31,252 bases of DNA from Saccoglossus kowalevskii (GCF_000003605.2 NW_003112484.1:196209-227460), one strand, 5' to 3'; positions 9,429 through 20,585 are shown, counted from the first letter of the stretch. Translations and numbers: made by a program. Notes: generated by a model from the letters alone, not told the origin.

Positions 9429-9837
9429 ACGGAAATAAGCTGAGTGACATATGCGTTGAATTAAAAACAAAACAATTGCAAAAACTACGTAGTAGCATTA
9501 TGTTTAATTTAAGCATAATTTATTCAAAGTAAACAAGCACAGTAAGCGGGCTTTGATAATGCGCAACTGAACAAAATGGCATTTATTTATAATAATTTTG
9601 AATAAGGTATTAAATGACAACTTGGAATTAGAATTAGAGATGTTCAAAAAACAAGGTGATGAGGATCCTTTTAAAATTGTTTTTGTTGCCTTTTTTTCCC
9701 CTCTATTTTTATGCTATTTTTGCTGAAACCAGAAAAAATTGGGTGTGATTGGCCCTGTTTCAAACTAAAACACACGCTGACCAGAAACAAAACATTTAAT
9801 TTGTTTGGCCTTATAATCACCTGAAAAAATAACATGA

Positions 9838-9862
9838 TTATTATTACTATTATTATTATTAG
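9838..9862. repeat. (TTA/TAT)n microsatellite
   Basis: Imperfect ATT/TTA trinucleotide run in AT-rich intron. The surrounding 9125-11600 holds no other structure I can support beyond poly-A tracts and a C11 run at 10814-10824. Confidence 0.75.
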
Positions 9863-10813
9863 ATACTAGTAGATGAATCTATTGATGCAGTGTTTACCAT
9901 TATTGATTAATAACACTAAAGTTGGTGAATTAAATTAGAATTAATGGACTCGTTGAAATTTGAAAAAAAAAAAAAAAATATTTAAAGATAAAATATACAA
10001 TTTAAAATGTTGATAAGTAACACGAGAACTATGTCTCTCTGATAAACACTTTATGTTATGTATATGCATGTCTATGCGAGTAAATACGATAATGAAGACA
10101 AACATAAAAATCCTTGGATATAAAATCCCTTATGTATACAATTATTTAAAAAAAAAATTCATCAAATGTTACGAAAGAGTTAAATATTAAACTGAAATGT
10201 ATATTTATTTATTCCCATCATACAGTTACCGATGTTAATTTATCACGTTATGAAGGTCAAATGTGACATTTTAACGGCTGTCGGTTTCTTTAAGGCATTT
10301 AACTACTCGTAGCTCATAGCCAGGCAGCATTGTCTTACAAAAAAAAACGTGACATAAGTGTGGTTTGTAGTCCAAAGAGGTTTCCAGGTAAAACCTGCAA
10401 GCCGTGATGGTATGGACGCTCAGACCCTAATGTACACTCGTCAGTGTTCTTGTTACATTGGTATGGTTGCGTTAGTATTATTATGCGTTAGTATCATTGA
10501 GTATACTCGTGTTTGTTGTTAGTACAATGAATCATGCGTCGGTCTATTTATATTTCATCACATGTGAAAAACATGTTATTTTGTTGGCATACGTTATGTT
10601 TCGCATCCACTCTCATTTAAATTTGATCCTATTGAAACCAATCTATTGTATCCAATGTGTCCATTGTGTGTTAATTTAATTCACGGCTATACCACCATCA
10701 ATCCTTCTAATGTACAACCTTGTATAAGCTTTACACCAACAATTGATTCATCCCCAAGTCAACCAATTGAGAAATAAAATATTCACTATGGCTAACAACA
10801 TTTTGGTAATCCA

Positions 10814-10824
10814 CCCCCCCCCCC
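10814..10824. repeat. C11 homopolymer in a C-rich tract
   Basis: A run of 11 C followed downstream by further CCCC and CCC clusters up to about 10902. On the minus strand the area is G-rich. Confidence 0.85.
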
Positions 10825-11610
10825 ATACAAAAGACAAAAAAATAAAAACAGAATCCCCAATCTATGTGTGTCAAAAACCCCACCCCAAACTTGCCCACCC
10901 ACAAGAAAAAATAACAATCTCCTGCTCCGCTTGGAGAGAGAGACATCGACTGTGAATGGGATAAACAGTTTACGTATTTAGCTTGTTTTGTTCACGAGCG
11001 TACTAGATTTACATATCCATTGGCTCCGTGCCAACTCTACTTCTACACCTGTAAACAGATCTAACAAGTTGGTGCTACGTACCATCCTTTTCAACTGACA
11101 CAATACTAAGATCACAGGAGATTTCCCTATAATACGTAGGGCACGTTTTTCCTTTGCTCAAGTTACGCTACACTGTTTTCTTGTTTGTTTTTTTGGAAGC
11201 GTGGGAGCTGTTCACAACAGACGAACTTGAAAGGTAATAATCATCCCCATTGTTTTGGACCCATTAGAAATCTATAAAATAATCTTAATTAATTAATTAA
11301 AAGCTAAAACAGTATTATTGGGAATTTCAAATTATTCCCCAAAATAATAAAATTAATAGTTAGTGTCAAGACTAATTTAAAAAGAAAATATGTGTGATGA
11401 TAGTATCTGTTTAATACATGAATTTATATGCTTTTATTAGGCAAGGGAACACAAATTCTCAAACCCACTTTTAATAATAATAATAAAAAAATAATAAATA
11501 CATAATTACGCTGAATTGAAATAAAGCGAATCAATTAAAGCTGAGATGTAATAAAAAAACAAAATAAAATATAATAAAAATTGAAAAATCACAGTGGCTG
11601 AATGTTTTTA

Positions 11611-11809
11611 CTGTAAAATACTTCATTTTAGTTGGAATTAATTTGGGAGTTTTTTTTTTACTGACTTTTGCTTTGTTGACTGTAAAATACAGAAAAAAAT
11701 GTTTTCACCGAATTATCCCTTCAACAAAAATATTTTTATTACGTTACTTTTTTTTTTTTTTAACTATAAGTTTGATGATTTTTTTTTTCTTGGCAAAATT
11801 AGTCAGCAG
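11611..11809 (-). mobile_element. Terminal-inverted-repeat element, copy 2 (degenerate, reversed)
   Basis: It begins after TA with CTGTAAAATACTTCATTTTAG. The internal block TTGACTGTAAAATACAG near 11670 aligns with the reverse complement of copy 3's centre, so this copy is in the opposite orientation. The right end (CAGCAGTA) is poorly preserved. Confidence 0.45.
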
Positions 11810-13278
11810 TAAGTCGGAAATTTATGTTTTTCCAAAAAAATTATAAATTATTAATATAAAAGACATAATGAATGACTCCTAAATTTAATTTTCAACTACC
11901 GGTATAATTTTTGATCACAGTTTTTGTGGAAAAAAAATAAAATAAAAAAAAAATTAAATTTTGTGAATGATGATGAAACTGACTTTGGTTGAATGGTTAC
12001 GAAAAAATATTCATTCAAAATTGACCAATTTCTCACAAAATTTTTTGTTCTATTCAAGAAAAAAAAAAAAAAATTCTGTTGCTGTTAAGTAAAAATATTT
12101 CAAACAAACATCATGATATGTAACAATTGCTTTGCTTGTTATTCAAGAAAAAAAACAATACAAGCTGGTACCTGTTTACTACTGAGGCATAAACAGATTA
12201 TATCAAGTAAGCCTGAAAACAATGGCGTAATTACCGCATATGTTGGGATGACGCACTGAGAGAGTTATCCCATGGGGCCGGGGTAGCAACCGTTGCTAGG
12301 GTCAGAAATCTAACAGGAATTTTCTTTGGCCTTATTTAGAGAATGGCGAACATTGTTACACTATAGTATGGTTTCATGGGACTCAAAATTTATGGTCATT
12401 TTTTAAATCATTTGCGGTTGACATTAAATATAAAATAAATAAATAATTAATAGCGATGAGGATAATTAATTCAAAATAAAGTTTGTCAAAAAGGTGTAAT
12501 AATTATATATATAATTAAAAAATATATGAAAAAGAAATGAAACGAAATTCAGCCATAAGCATCGCTTCATATCCAATGAGAGGAAAAAAGACAAGCTGCA
12601 ATAAAATACTAAAACTGCTGAAACTCGTTGATTTACGAGAACAGTTTGTGAAATCCCCAGCACATCAGCAGGTGAACCCTTGATAAAACACCGACAAAGT
12701 GCCGCAATCCAATTCATCCAGTTCGCAAACTGCTTTTTTATGTTAATATTTAACGCTCTGGAATGAAGAGCCATAAAGAGGTCATCCACCTTCCCACTCC
12801 GCCTTATCTTACACCACAATCACATGATCAACACAGCAAACAGGTCAAATTTACATAACAGTACACACATTCAACTTCACGCTCAGGAGCCAATCAGAAG
12901 AAAGGTATTTTAATTAGTTGTTCTCAGCTGTTGACCTTTCTGCTTGTAATGTTTACTGCTATCGTTTAGTGCATTTATCAGTTGGTGTTTACTATACCAA
13001 AGTACGGGCCACTACCTGTACATAGCTTACACAACGCCTACATTTTTTTTTTTCGTCAACGGCTATATTTTCGTTGATTTCCTGTTACACTGTTCTAGGA
13101 ATATTCCTACCCGGTACACGTGGTAAACAACCTCCCATGTAAGGTTTTAACTTCTTTGTACTATCATTAAAATGAATCTTTTGCAGTCAAAATATAAATT
13201 CAGAATCTGCATGTAAATATTATTAACAATTTATTAAAATAAATTACTATAATAAAAGTAGTTCATCTATACTGTTGA

Positions 13279-13292
13279 GTTGCCATGACAAC
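13279..13292. promoter_or_regulatory. RFX X-box-like palindrome
   Basis: GTTGCC-AT-GACAAC matches the X-box consensus (GTNRCC, two-base spacer, RGYAAC) at all but one constrained position. RFX factors bind such sites in animal ciliary and other genes. Occupancy here is unknown. Confidence 0.4.
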
Positions 13293-13499
13293 AATAAATT
13301 GTGCAAATATTTTAAAACATACATTTTTGTAGGAATGTTTTTATTACATATATTGTTAAAAATTTTTAAATTATAACTATATAATAAGCTAGAATATTAC
13401 TTCATTGACATGGTTCATTGACCTCTTAAGCTTGGATAAAAAAATACAGAAAAAAACATGTGTGAAATTAACATCACACAGGAGATGACTTTTTTTTTC

Positions 13500-13510
13500 G
13501 GGGGGGGGGG
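13500..13510. repeat. G11 homopolymer next to a T tract
   Basis: T8-C followed by 11 G. Such a tract is prone to length variation and assembly error. Confidence 0.85.
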
Positions 13511-13733
13511 TGTTACAGGGAAAATTTCAGAAAAAAAAAAAGTTATATTTAAAAAACAACTATTTTTTTTCACAGCAAAATTCTCCTGAAAACTAAAACA
13601 AACATTTTAATAATTTGCAGTTTTCTATTCATCTCCCCCACCCCGGAGTTTATATTGGTCAAACCCTTAGAACATAAAACTGTACATGACTTGACATCAT
13701 AAGACAGGCGCCATGGTTGTAAGTAATACGTTC

Positions 13734-13747
13734 ATCACCATGGTAAC
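13734..13747. promoter_or_regulatory. RFX X-box-like palindrome
   Basis: ATCACC-AT-GGTAAC has a perfect right half-site and one mismatch in the left half. It lies 455 bp from the X-box at 13279. Confidence 0.35.
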
Positions 13748-13871
13748 AATGTTAATGCCAACAGTCAGCTAGCCAGATTGAATCACAGTAATAGAAATTT
13801 GAAAACAAGGTCAATATCCTGGAGCACATGTAGATTTCCACTTACTATAAACAACATAAATAAAATTATTT

Positions 13872-13888
13872 ACTAGCTAGCTAGCTAG
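13872..13888. repeat. (TAGC)n microsatellite
   Basis: About four units of the self-complementary tetramer CTAG/TAGC. Confidence 0.8.
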
Positions 13889-14905
13889 TCACAAACCAAC
13901 AACACACAACCTCACAAATATTATAAAACCAGTAAATATTAAAAAAAAAAAAAACATTCTTTGTAATAATACTATTTATACATTTCAGTCCACATTAAAT
14001 ATAATTTTACATGCTTAGTTTGTAAATCAGTCTCATTTTTTTTTTTTATAATGCAATGATGTTTTTAATATTGGTTTATGGGTAGCACAGTAGGGGGTGT
14101 TCATATATTGTCAAATTCATTACCATTTCAAAATCAAATACCATTAAAATTTCAGAGGAATAAAGCCATCACTAAAATTATGTTGCTGCACTTCCCTTGA
14201 AAAAAAATAATAAAAAACATTTTTAATTTCAGCCTACATTACCATGGTTACATAAGAAAGGGCCATCCTCAGAATGGGTTTTGACAGAAACCATTATTCT
14301 GAGGGGGAGGCAGGGTATGAGCACCAAATAGTGTATTCTCACTTCATTTTAACTATGCCTGAATTGTTCAGAATTTTTTTTTTTTTAAATAAAATTTGGG
14401 CAATTATTTGGGGGCTTTAAGAAAAAGTTGAAGCATCTGAATGTTTTTAATTCATGAACTTTCATCATATGAATTTTGACTACTGGTAATTTGCATTTCA
14501 AAATGGCTACCAGATTAGTGCTCAACGCTGTATATATGCGACAGTGTCCATTGAAACTAGTGTGAGCATTCCTACTTTTTATTTACTTTTGATCTTTTGA
14601 TTTTGAGTATTTTGCACAACAAAATATCACAAATTTGTAGTGCATTTTGCACCTTACCTAGACAAAAAATATGTATGCCGATTTAATAAATATACAATAA
14701 CTAAATGCTGTTATTCTCATCAAAATATTTGTTCAATTAGTGAATATATTATCGTGTTCATGTCTGTTTTTTGTATTCCATTAAGCCCACATAACTTAAG
14801 TCTTTGGAGATGAGGTATCAGCCCCAGTTGTAGCTAATTATGTAATAATTACATTGACGTAAAATCAGATGAGAACATGCTACGGTGACATAAATGGGTT
14901 TAAAT

Positions 14906-14945
14906 ATGGCGGAAGCGACATCGGCGATCATTTGCAAAGAATGTT
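14906..14945 (+). CDS. Possible plus-strand first coding exon (unrecognised product)
   Basis: ATG at 14906 sits in a strong initiation context (TAAATATGGCGG, A at -3 and G at +4). It opens the peptide MAEATSAIICKEC, which ends at a textbook donor, T|GTAAGT (14946-14951). Local GC content and CpG count are higher than the surrounding intron. A TGACGTAA (CRE-like) site lies about 45 bp upstream, and GGCGGAAGCG resembles an ETS site. If real, this would be the start of a gene nested in, or overlapping, the NR6A1 intron on the opposite strand. I could not identify a matching downstream exon, and the peptide belongs to no family I know. ATGGCGG also fits a YY1-like motif without any coding meaning. 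Confidence 0.2.
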
Positions 14946-16017
14946 GTAAGTGTATTGGCATCCTAACCTCAATTTGGATGCTATAGCCAATTGTATTTGT
15001 AGTTTATCTTATTTCAAAGTAGACAGGCTCATAAATGCGTATCAAATTTAACAGCAGTTTGTATTGTGACTTGTATTCGTTGTTCAACTCGAAATATTTC
15101 CATTGGTTCTGACAGACAGGCTAAAACAAGATTAGCTCCATGTTCCAACAAGTTTATATTATTAGGACTTTTCAGATGACCCACAATTGTTAATCATTTG
15201 AATGAAAATATACACATAAGACGAAAATATGCGGTCAACCAAAACATTGCCTTATCAGCGAGCCAGCACCATTGTAAGCATTATCCAGTGGCTGCTATAG
15301 TCATGCTCCTTGTAAGAATTGCTGGTGTGCGTGAACTCAAGACTATAAACTTACACCGACAACGTAACTTTTTCCAGTAAGAGGTAATAGTAAGCATGGT
15401 AAAAGTATGTACATTTCTGTTGTGGTGGGCTTTTAAAACCACTTTTCACTGCATGGAGTAAACATGTTACTTTGAACTGAACACTAATAATTCATCTGCT
15501 TGTGTTGTCAACCAAGCCGTAGAATGAGAACTCTACATCTGGATAGCCACACAAACGAAATGCGTAGTTTTGGGACGTAAACAATTCACATTAGAGTAGT
15601 GAAGCAGGTCAGAAACAGTAAGAGTTCGGGTAAGAGTCAAGTGGGTTGTCGCGCCAGATCTCAAATGATTAAACCGAGTTATAACTCCATAACTGTTTTT
15701 ATTGGCAGTACATATGAGGGGGTATTAAAAGTGTGATGATGTGGAAAAAGTTTGTGCGTTCCCCCCAAAAAAGTTAACCCAGCGATGTTTCATATCCACA
15801 TTTCGATTGCTACCCCGCAAAAAAACACAAATATTTTCATGTATTTTTCTATAGTTTCTTCGTTTTATTTTGGACCAATAATAATAGGCATATTTTCATT
15901 TGCTAAAGATCTTTTGTAAATTTGGAAAGCTCGCAAAAACAATTAATTCACAGTGTTTATTATGGCTTCCAGAAAATGAATACAAGAAATAATAATTCCA
16001 ATGTTTTTTTCTTTTAA

Positions 16018-16200
16018 AAACACTGGCGTACATGACCAAAACCATGATCAGTGACAACAAATTACTTGACAAAATCAGTGAACTGCATGACTAAATTGGG
16101 GAATGACAACACTGGATTACATGAACAGATCAAGGAATGACGACACTTGCGTAGAAGACCAAATTGGGAAATGACGGCACTGACGTACATAACCAAACTG
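16018..16200. repeat. Degenerate minisatellite, unit about 37 bp
   Basis: Diverged repeats share the order TGAC-a/g-aCACTggcgTAcatgACcAAAttgGG. The cleanest three units start near 16108, 16140 and 16175. The flanking 14950-16018 holds no other feature I can support. Confidence 0.55.
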
Positions 16201-17751
16201 CATAAAAACAATCAAATAGGATATTGCACTCCACCTGTTGCATTACAGCCTTCAACATTGTATAATTTTACAAATAAATCTTACAGGGTTAACCAACGCT
16301 TTAATGAAACAATTTAAGCACACAGTACATCAAACCACCCGATGTTGATACCTACTCTTGTAATCTCAAACATGAGGTACGCGTCAAAGCGTGCGATAAA
16401 AATCGACCAATCACTGCCACGATAATGTAGCATTAAAAATTGTAACAATTATTAGATAATTACAAATTTTCACTTCACTGATTTCAAGATTATAATCTTA
16501 TTACTCTTCTAACTGCAATCCACTTCGGAGAAAATATGCCTGTGAGGGCGGTATAGCATAACATTTACGATTAAAATTCAAAATCAAAAAGATCTGATTA
16601 AATCAACATTTTAAAAATGCTAAAAAAAAAAAGACAATACATCTTTTAAAAACCTTCAGCCATGAAAACAGTTTTTGCAAATTGCTATCACCATTGTAAC
16701 ATCAGGAGAAGAGGGGTCTATGTATATTTTAAAGTAAACAACTATTTTTAAAATAAACCAAAAAATATCTAAAATGTTTTTTAAAATGCCAAAAAAAAAT
16801 TCAAATAAATTACAATGCACACAAAATAATCAATAAAACAATCTGTATTCAGAAATGTTATCAAGAATGTGTGTATTCACAACTGTTGATAGTGGCTGGA
16901 CTAAAGAAACATATCCTCGCTACAAAAGAAATGCGAGGGATATTCTCATGCCTGTAATGTCCTTGACTCTATGACCTGGTTAAGTGATGTAGCTGAAAAC
17001 ATCTAAGCTATTACATAAATATTTGTGCTATATATTACAAAACAAAACATTGGATAAAACTATCGTCTAATATTTCTGTCAATGAGGGAGCTCTACATAC
17101 CCCGATCGAAAAAAAAAGAGAAAAAAAACATCTCCGTTGTCGAAAGCGGGCGCCAGTACGGTATCTATACTAGTAAGACCCTTAACAATACCCTGGCCTA
17201 GTTGTCGTAATTCATTCACTACTGTCTTCATTTATAGTTTATGAGAAGTTGATTATCTACAGTATGTTAGTTCCAAAACAATCACATTTTCCCAATTATA
17301 CACATTTTAAATGAAAAAAAAAGTAAAAAGAAAATCATAAAAACCTAAAACATTATAAATTTTCCACATTTCACTTAGTTTATATTTGATTTTACAGAAA
17401 ATCATAAAATGTTTTATATTGAGCACAAAATTAAAAAATTGTTACACCTCAGTTTTTTAAACACCTCAAATCACCATGGGTACCAAAGCATATGCCACGA
17501 GGGACATTACCTCAAAATCCCAATTACTGTAAATATTACAAATTTTGGTTCAATTTCAAGTTCAAGCCTTGTTAGAACTTGAAATATTAAATAGTCAATG
17601 TTCACACTATTCACCTAACTTTCTTGTGTATTGCAACTTTTCACCCAAATAACATTATTACTGAACGAATTTACACATTTCTGACCAGTTTGACTCTTGA
17701 GCCGAAAATCAAGGTCTAAGACATACATGTTTCAACTGAAATAAAAAAGCA

Positions 17752-17970
17752 TTTGATTGATCAGATGTAGTCACATGACTAAATGAGAATATTTTGATTG
17801 GTCAGATGTAGTCAGATGACTAAATGGCTCAATGGGAACATTTTGATTGGTCAGATGTAGTCACATGACTAAATGGCTCAATGAGAACATTTTGATCGGT
17901 CAGATGTAGTCACATGACTAAATGGCTCAATGAGAACATTTTGATTGGTCAGATGTAGTCACATGACCAG
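17752..17970. repeat. 49-bp minisatellite carrying a CCAAT-box/E-box pair in each unit
   Basis: TCAGATGTAGTCACATGAC recurs, starting at 17761, 17802, 17851, 17900 and 17949 (intervals 41, 49, 49, 49; one unit has GTCAGATGAC). Each repeat is preceded by GATTGG (inverted CCAAT), with variants GATTGATC and GATCGGTC, and contains the E-box-type decamer GTCACATGAC. The pair spacing is constant. The last three units are nearly identical. Confidence 0.9.
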
Positions 17971-18017
17971 TTGGCCCAATCTCATAAACAGTAGAAGACA
18001 GTGGAAACTTCTTATGA

Positions 18018-18089
18018 ATGCAAGCATGTACACTAGCTTATCTTATTTCAGGCTGGTCACGTTTCTATTTCTGTAAGACGTGCTTGCAT
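18018..18089 (+). other. 72-nt potential hairpin
   Basis: ATGCAAGCATGT and ACGTGCTTGCAT are inverted repeats (11 of 12) about 48 nt apart. AACTT and AAGTT just outside could extend the stem past an internal loop. The size is that of a precursor microRNA, but the inner region pairs weakly. Confidence 0.3.
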
Positions 18090-18314
18090 GTCCAAAGTTC
18101 TTGTCTATTTCTATTTATACATCAAAATAACCTTCTCATTTTTTGCGCAGACAAATCCTGTTACATTATGTAATTATGTAACCAGGTGCAAATAACAATC
18201 AACCTAAGGGGTCGTAATTGTGGAATGTTAATATTAAATAACATGTATCATTTCACAATGTATTGACCTCTAGCAGAGTATAAAGCTGCTCATAAGATAC
18301 TTATAACATTTCCC

Positions 18315-18369
18315 CTGATTGGCAGATAAGCTGCTCCTTGTTGATTTTACTAATCTCCTTGCCAATCAG
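18315..18369. repeat. Inverted repeat with two opposed CCAAT boxes
   Basis: CTGATTGGCA and TGCCAATCAG are perfect 10-bp inverted repeats 35 bp apart. Each arm contains a CCAAT box. Confidence 0.65.
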
Positions 18370-18430
18370 TAAGAATTTTACAAAATGTTCAAATTCCCCA
18401 ATAAAAATGGCAATATGGTGTAACCTTGAA

Positions 18431-18443
18431 CCCCCCCCCCCCC
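18431..18443. repeat. C13 homopolymer
   Basis: An uninterrupted run of C. The following 18450-19680 contains only low-complexity intron and an unsupported open frame. Confidence 0.85.
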
Positions 18444-19893
18444 ATTCTTCTCACATTGCAGAATATTATAGGAAACCCATAGCAGCTGTAGTATATTGAT
18501 TGATTCTCAATTTATTCGGGAAAAACAAAATTTAAGAAAGGTGTGGAAATGCAACATCATAAAAAACTACTACATGAAGTGAAAACTCTTTCACAGCAGA
18601 CTGATTGTTTTTTTTTTTTATTTTCAAACTTGGGGGAAATGAGAGGGACACCACTTAATTTCACAAATGGCTTTCAAACTTGTCTTTGCAATCAATCAAG
18701 CATTTTTCATAGAACATTTTCAGGGCAGCAAAGAGACAAAACCAAAACATTGACGATGTCATTTATTATGAATGAGTTACCAACAAAACAAATTTATTTA
18801 GATTTGGTGAATTTAAACATGTTATTGAATTTGTTGAGAATGCAATCCGGGATTTGTGGTCATTTATTGGAGATCGCTATCAGAGGGCTGGGGAAAAAAG
18901 TCAAGACCATTTGTGTTTTCTCAGTGAACTTGTCTGTCAACATGTTTTATCTAAGCTGAGGTCCAAGTGCATGTTACGTAACCACCATGTTGACATGCTG
19001 GAGGGCAAACTAAAATAAAAGAAATGGCCCTGAAACCAGAAGCAAATAGCTTATTTCTCAACAAAAAAAAAAGATCTTCCCCTCATTTGGTTGCAACAAC
19101 ACTTGTCTTCAAGGTCCTCTTTTATTCGAACACCCCCTAGCAATAAGAGGAGGTAACAGACGCGAAATTAGCATATGTATGTGTGGCTAGGTTCAGATAC
19201 AGTAATTTGACCTGTCCTTCACTCCCTTCAAGCTAGGCAGCCAAATAGGCATGAAAGGTTACGTAACTATGCAAATCTGAAGGACATTTGCACCAACTGA
19301 GAGATTTTAATATTACTTTCAAGGCCATACAGGTAGTACGTGATAGTGTTGCCACCTAAAAAGAATTTCAGTTATGTTATTCGAAAATAGAAATTGAAAA
19401 CAATTTTGATTAGGGGGGACAGTTGAATTTTATCTTATCCATTCATGAAATTTTGTTATTTTCTCCAGAGTTTAGGTACCTGGATTCTTGTAAATGTTTT
19501 TGTATTATTACAATTATTATTATTTTAGGTTATTTTTGTCCAGAAACCAAATTAGAAATCTATTTTCTAGATGCACACAATCATTTATAATTGATAGCAG
19601 GGTTCTATGCTGAGGATGACAATAAAAGTGAGGTCATTATTGTTAAAAGTTGTTTACTGAGACCATAGGCAATAACACATAAACTACGGAGAGGGGGAGG
19701 GGCATATTATGATATCTGGGAAGGACATCATAACTCAGGGAGGAGGGACATCATGATATTAGAAATGGCCATAGAAGGCTTCCTTATCTTAGAGGAGGGG
19801 GCATCATGATATCTGGAAAGGCCATGGGAGGCTTCCATATCTTAGAGGGGGGCATTATGATATTTGGAAAGGCCATGGGAGGCTTCCATATCT

Positions 19894-20200
19894 TTGATAG
19901 AAAATGTTAAGTTTGTGAACTGAAATAAATCATTATGAAGGGATGAAAACATTATAAACGATATGACAAAACATATTTGTAACTGTTTTAATATACAATA
20001 ACATTCAATTAAAAGTGAAAAACCTAAACCAGCTGCTTCAGAAAATACACATATTTTGCAAAAATTCAAGCATCTTGTTTGGGTTTTACTGCTATTGTTA
20101 TTTTTATTTTTTTTTCACAATATTTTACTTGTTGTATTTTTTATCTAAACTTTATGTAGGGGGTATGATAGCAATAAAGGTTCACTTTTTTTCTATTCAA
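19894..20200. mobile_element. 307-bp AT-rich insertion inside the minisatellite
   Basis: It sits precisely between array units. Its ends TTGATAGAAAA and the reverse complement TTGAATAGAAAAA are imperfect inverted repeats. It has no coding capacity and an abrupt drop in G content relative to the array. No target duplication longer than 2 bp is evident. Confidence 0.45.
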
Positions 20201-20204
20201 CTCA

Positions 20205-20228
20205 GGGAGGGGAGGGGGAGGGGGAGGG
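20205..20228 (+). other. Strong G-quadruplex motif
   Basis: Five G runs of lengths 3, 4, 5, 5 and 3, each separated by a single A. This satisfies the quadruplex rule with minimal loops. It forms the left edge of the resumed minisatellite. Confidence 0.75.
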
Positions 20229-20571
20229 ACATATCATGATTAGTACTAGAGGCAGCCATGAGAGTCTATCATAAATCAGGGAGGACAGGGGCATCACGAT
20301 ACTAGGAAAGCCATGAAAGTCCATTGTATCTCAGCAAGGGGGGCATCTTTTTTCAAAGTTTTTGGAAGCATGTTATTTTCATTACAAGATCACAATCATG
20401 TGCTTTTTTCATTTCTTGAATATTAGTAAATATGATAATTGAGAACGGAAAGCAAGAAATAATGAAAATTTGTCATACAACTAATTTATCTTCAGATTGT
20501 TAGTAAAATCTCAATTTACTAATGACATAAAGCAAAGACAATATTCAAGCTTGCGAATAACCCAACTTCTA

Positions 20572-20585
20572 ACTATAGAGGGCGC
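20572..20585 (+). promoter_or_regulatory. CTCF-like core motif
   Basis: ACTATAGAGGGCGC matches the bilaterian CTCF core (CCASYAGRKGGCRS) at about 11 of 14 positions, including the whole AGRKGGCRS half. Confidence 0.3.

Larger units (their letters stand above)
19685..20350. repeat. G-rich minisatellite, period 44-60 bp, interrupted by an insertion
   Basis: Units of the form CTTAGAGGGGGGCATCATGATATCTGGAAAGGCCATGG-AGGCTTCCATAT recur, with GATAT(C/T)TGG-type cores near 19711, 19755, 19808 and 19859. The array resumes near 20201, with cores at 20239 and 20299. It is split by the AT-rich segment 19894-20200. Confidence 0.75.

Noticed and set aside
12285-12297. AGCAAC-C-GTTGCT palindrome considered as an X-box
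   Set aside because: The half-sites face outward instead of in the GTTGCC-NN-GGCAAC order, and the spacer is one base.
12466-12819. 117-codon minus-strand open frame
   Set aside because: The first 50 codons look moderately protein-like, but there is no known motif, no donor/acceptor pair consistent with NR6A1, and the C-terminal half is low-complexity hydrophobic sequence.
17704-17715. TCAAGGTC-containing sequences (here and at 13804, 19108) considered as GCNF DR0 sites
   Set aside because: Each lacks the final A or the second half-site of AGGTCAAGGTCA. The nearest reasonable DR0-like site is at 30636.
17752-17970. CRISPR-like regular spacing
   Set aside because: The whole unit repeats without variable spacers, and the host is clearly eukaryotic; it is a minisatellite.
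18543-18959. Longest plus-strand open frame outside the receptor gene (138 codons)
   Set aside because: No recognisable domain, a poly-phenylalanine stretch from a T tract, and no splice or promoter context. In a 31-kb AT-rich window, one frame of about this length is not far from chance expectation.
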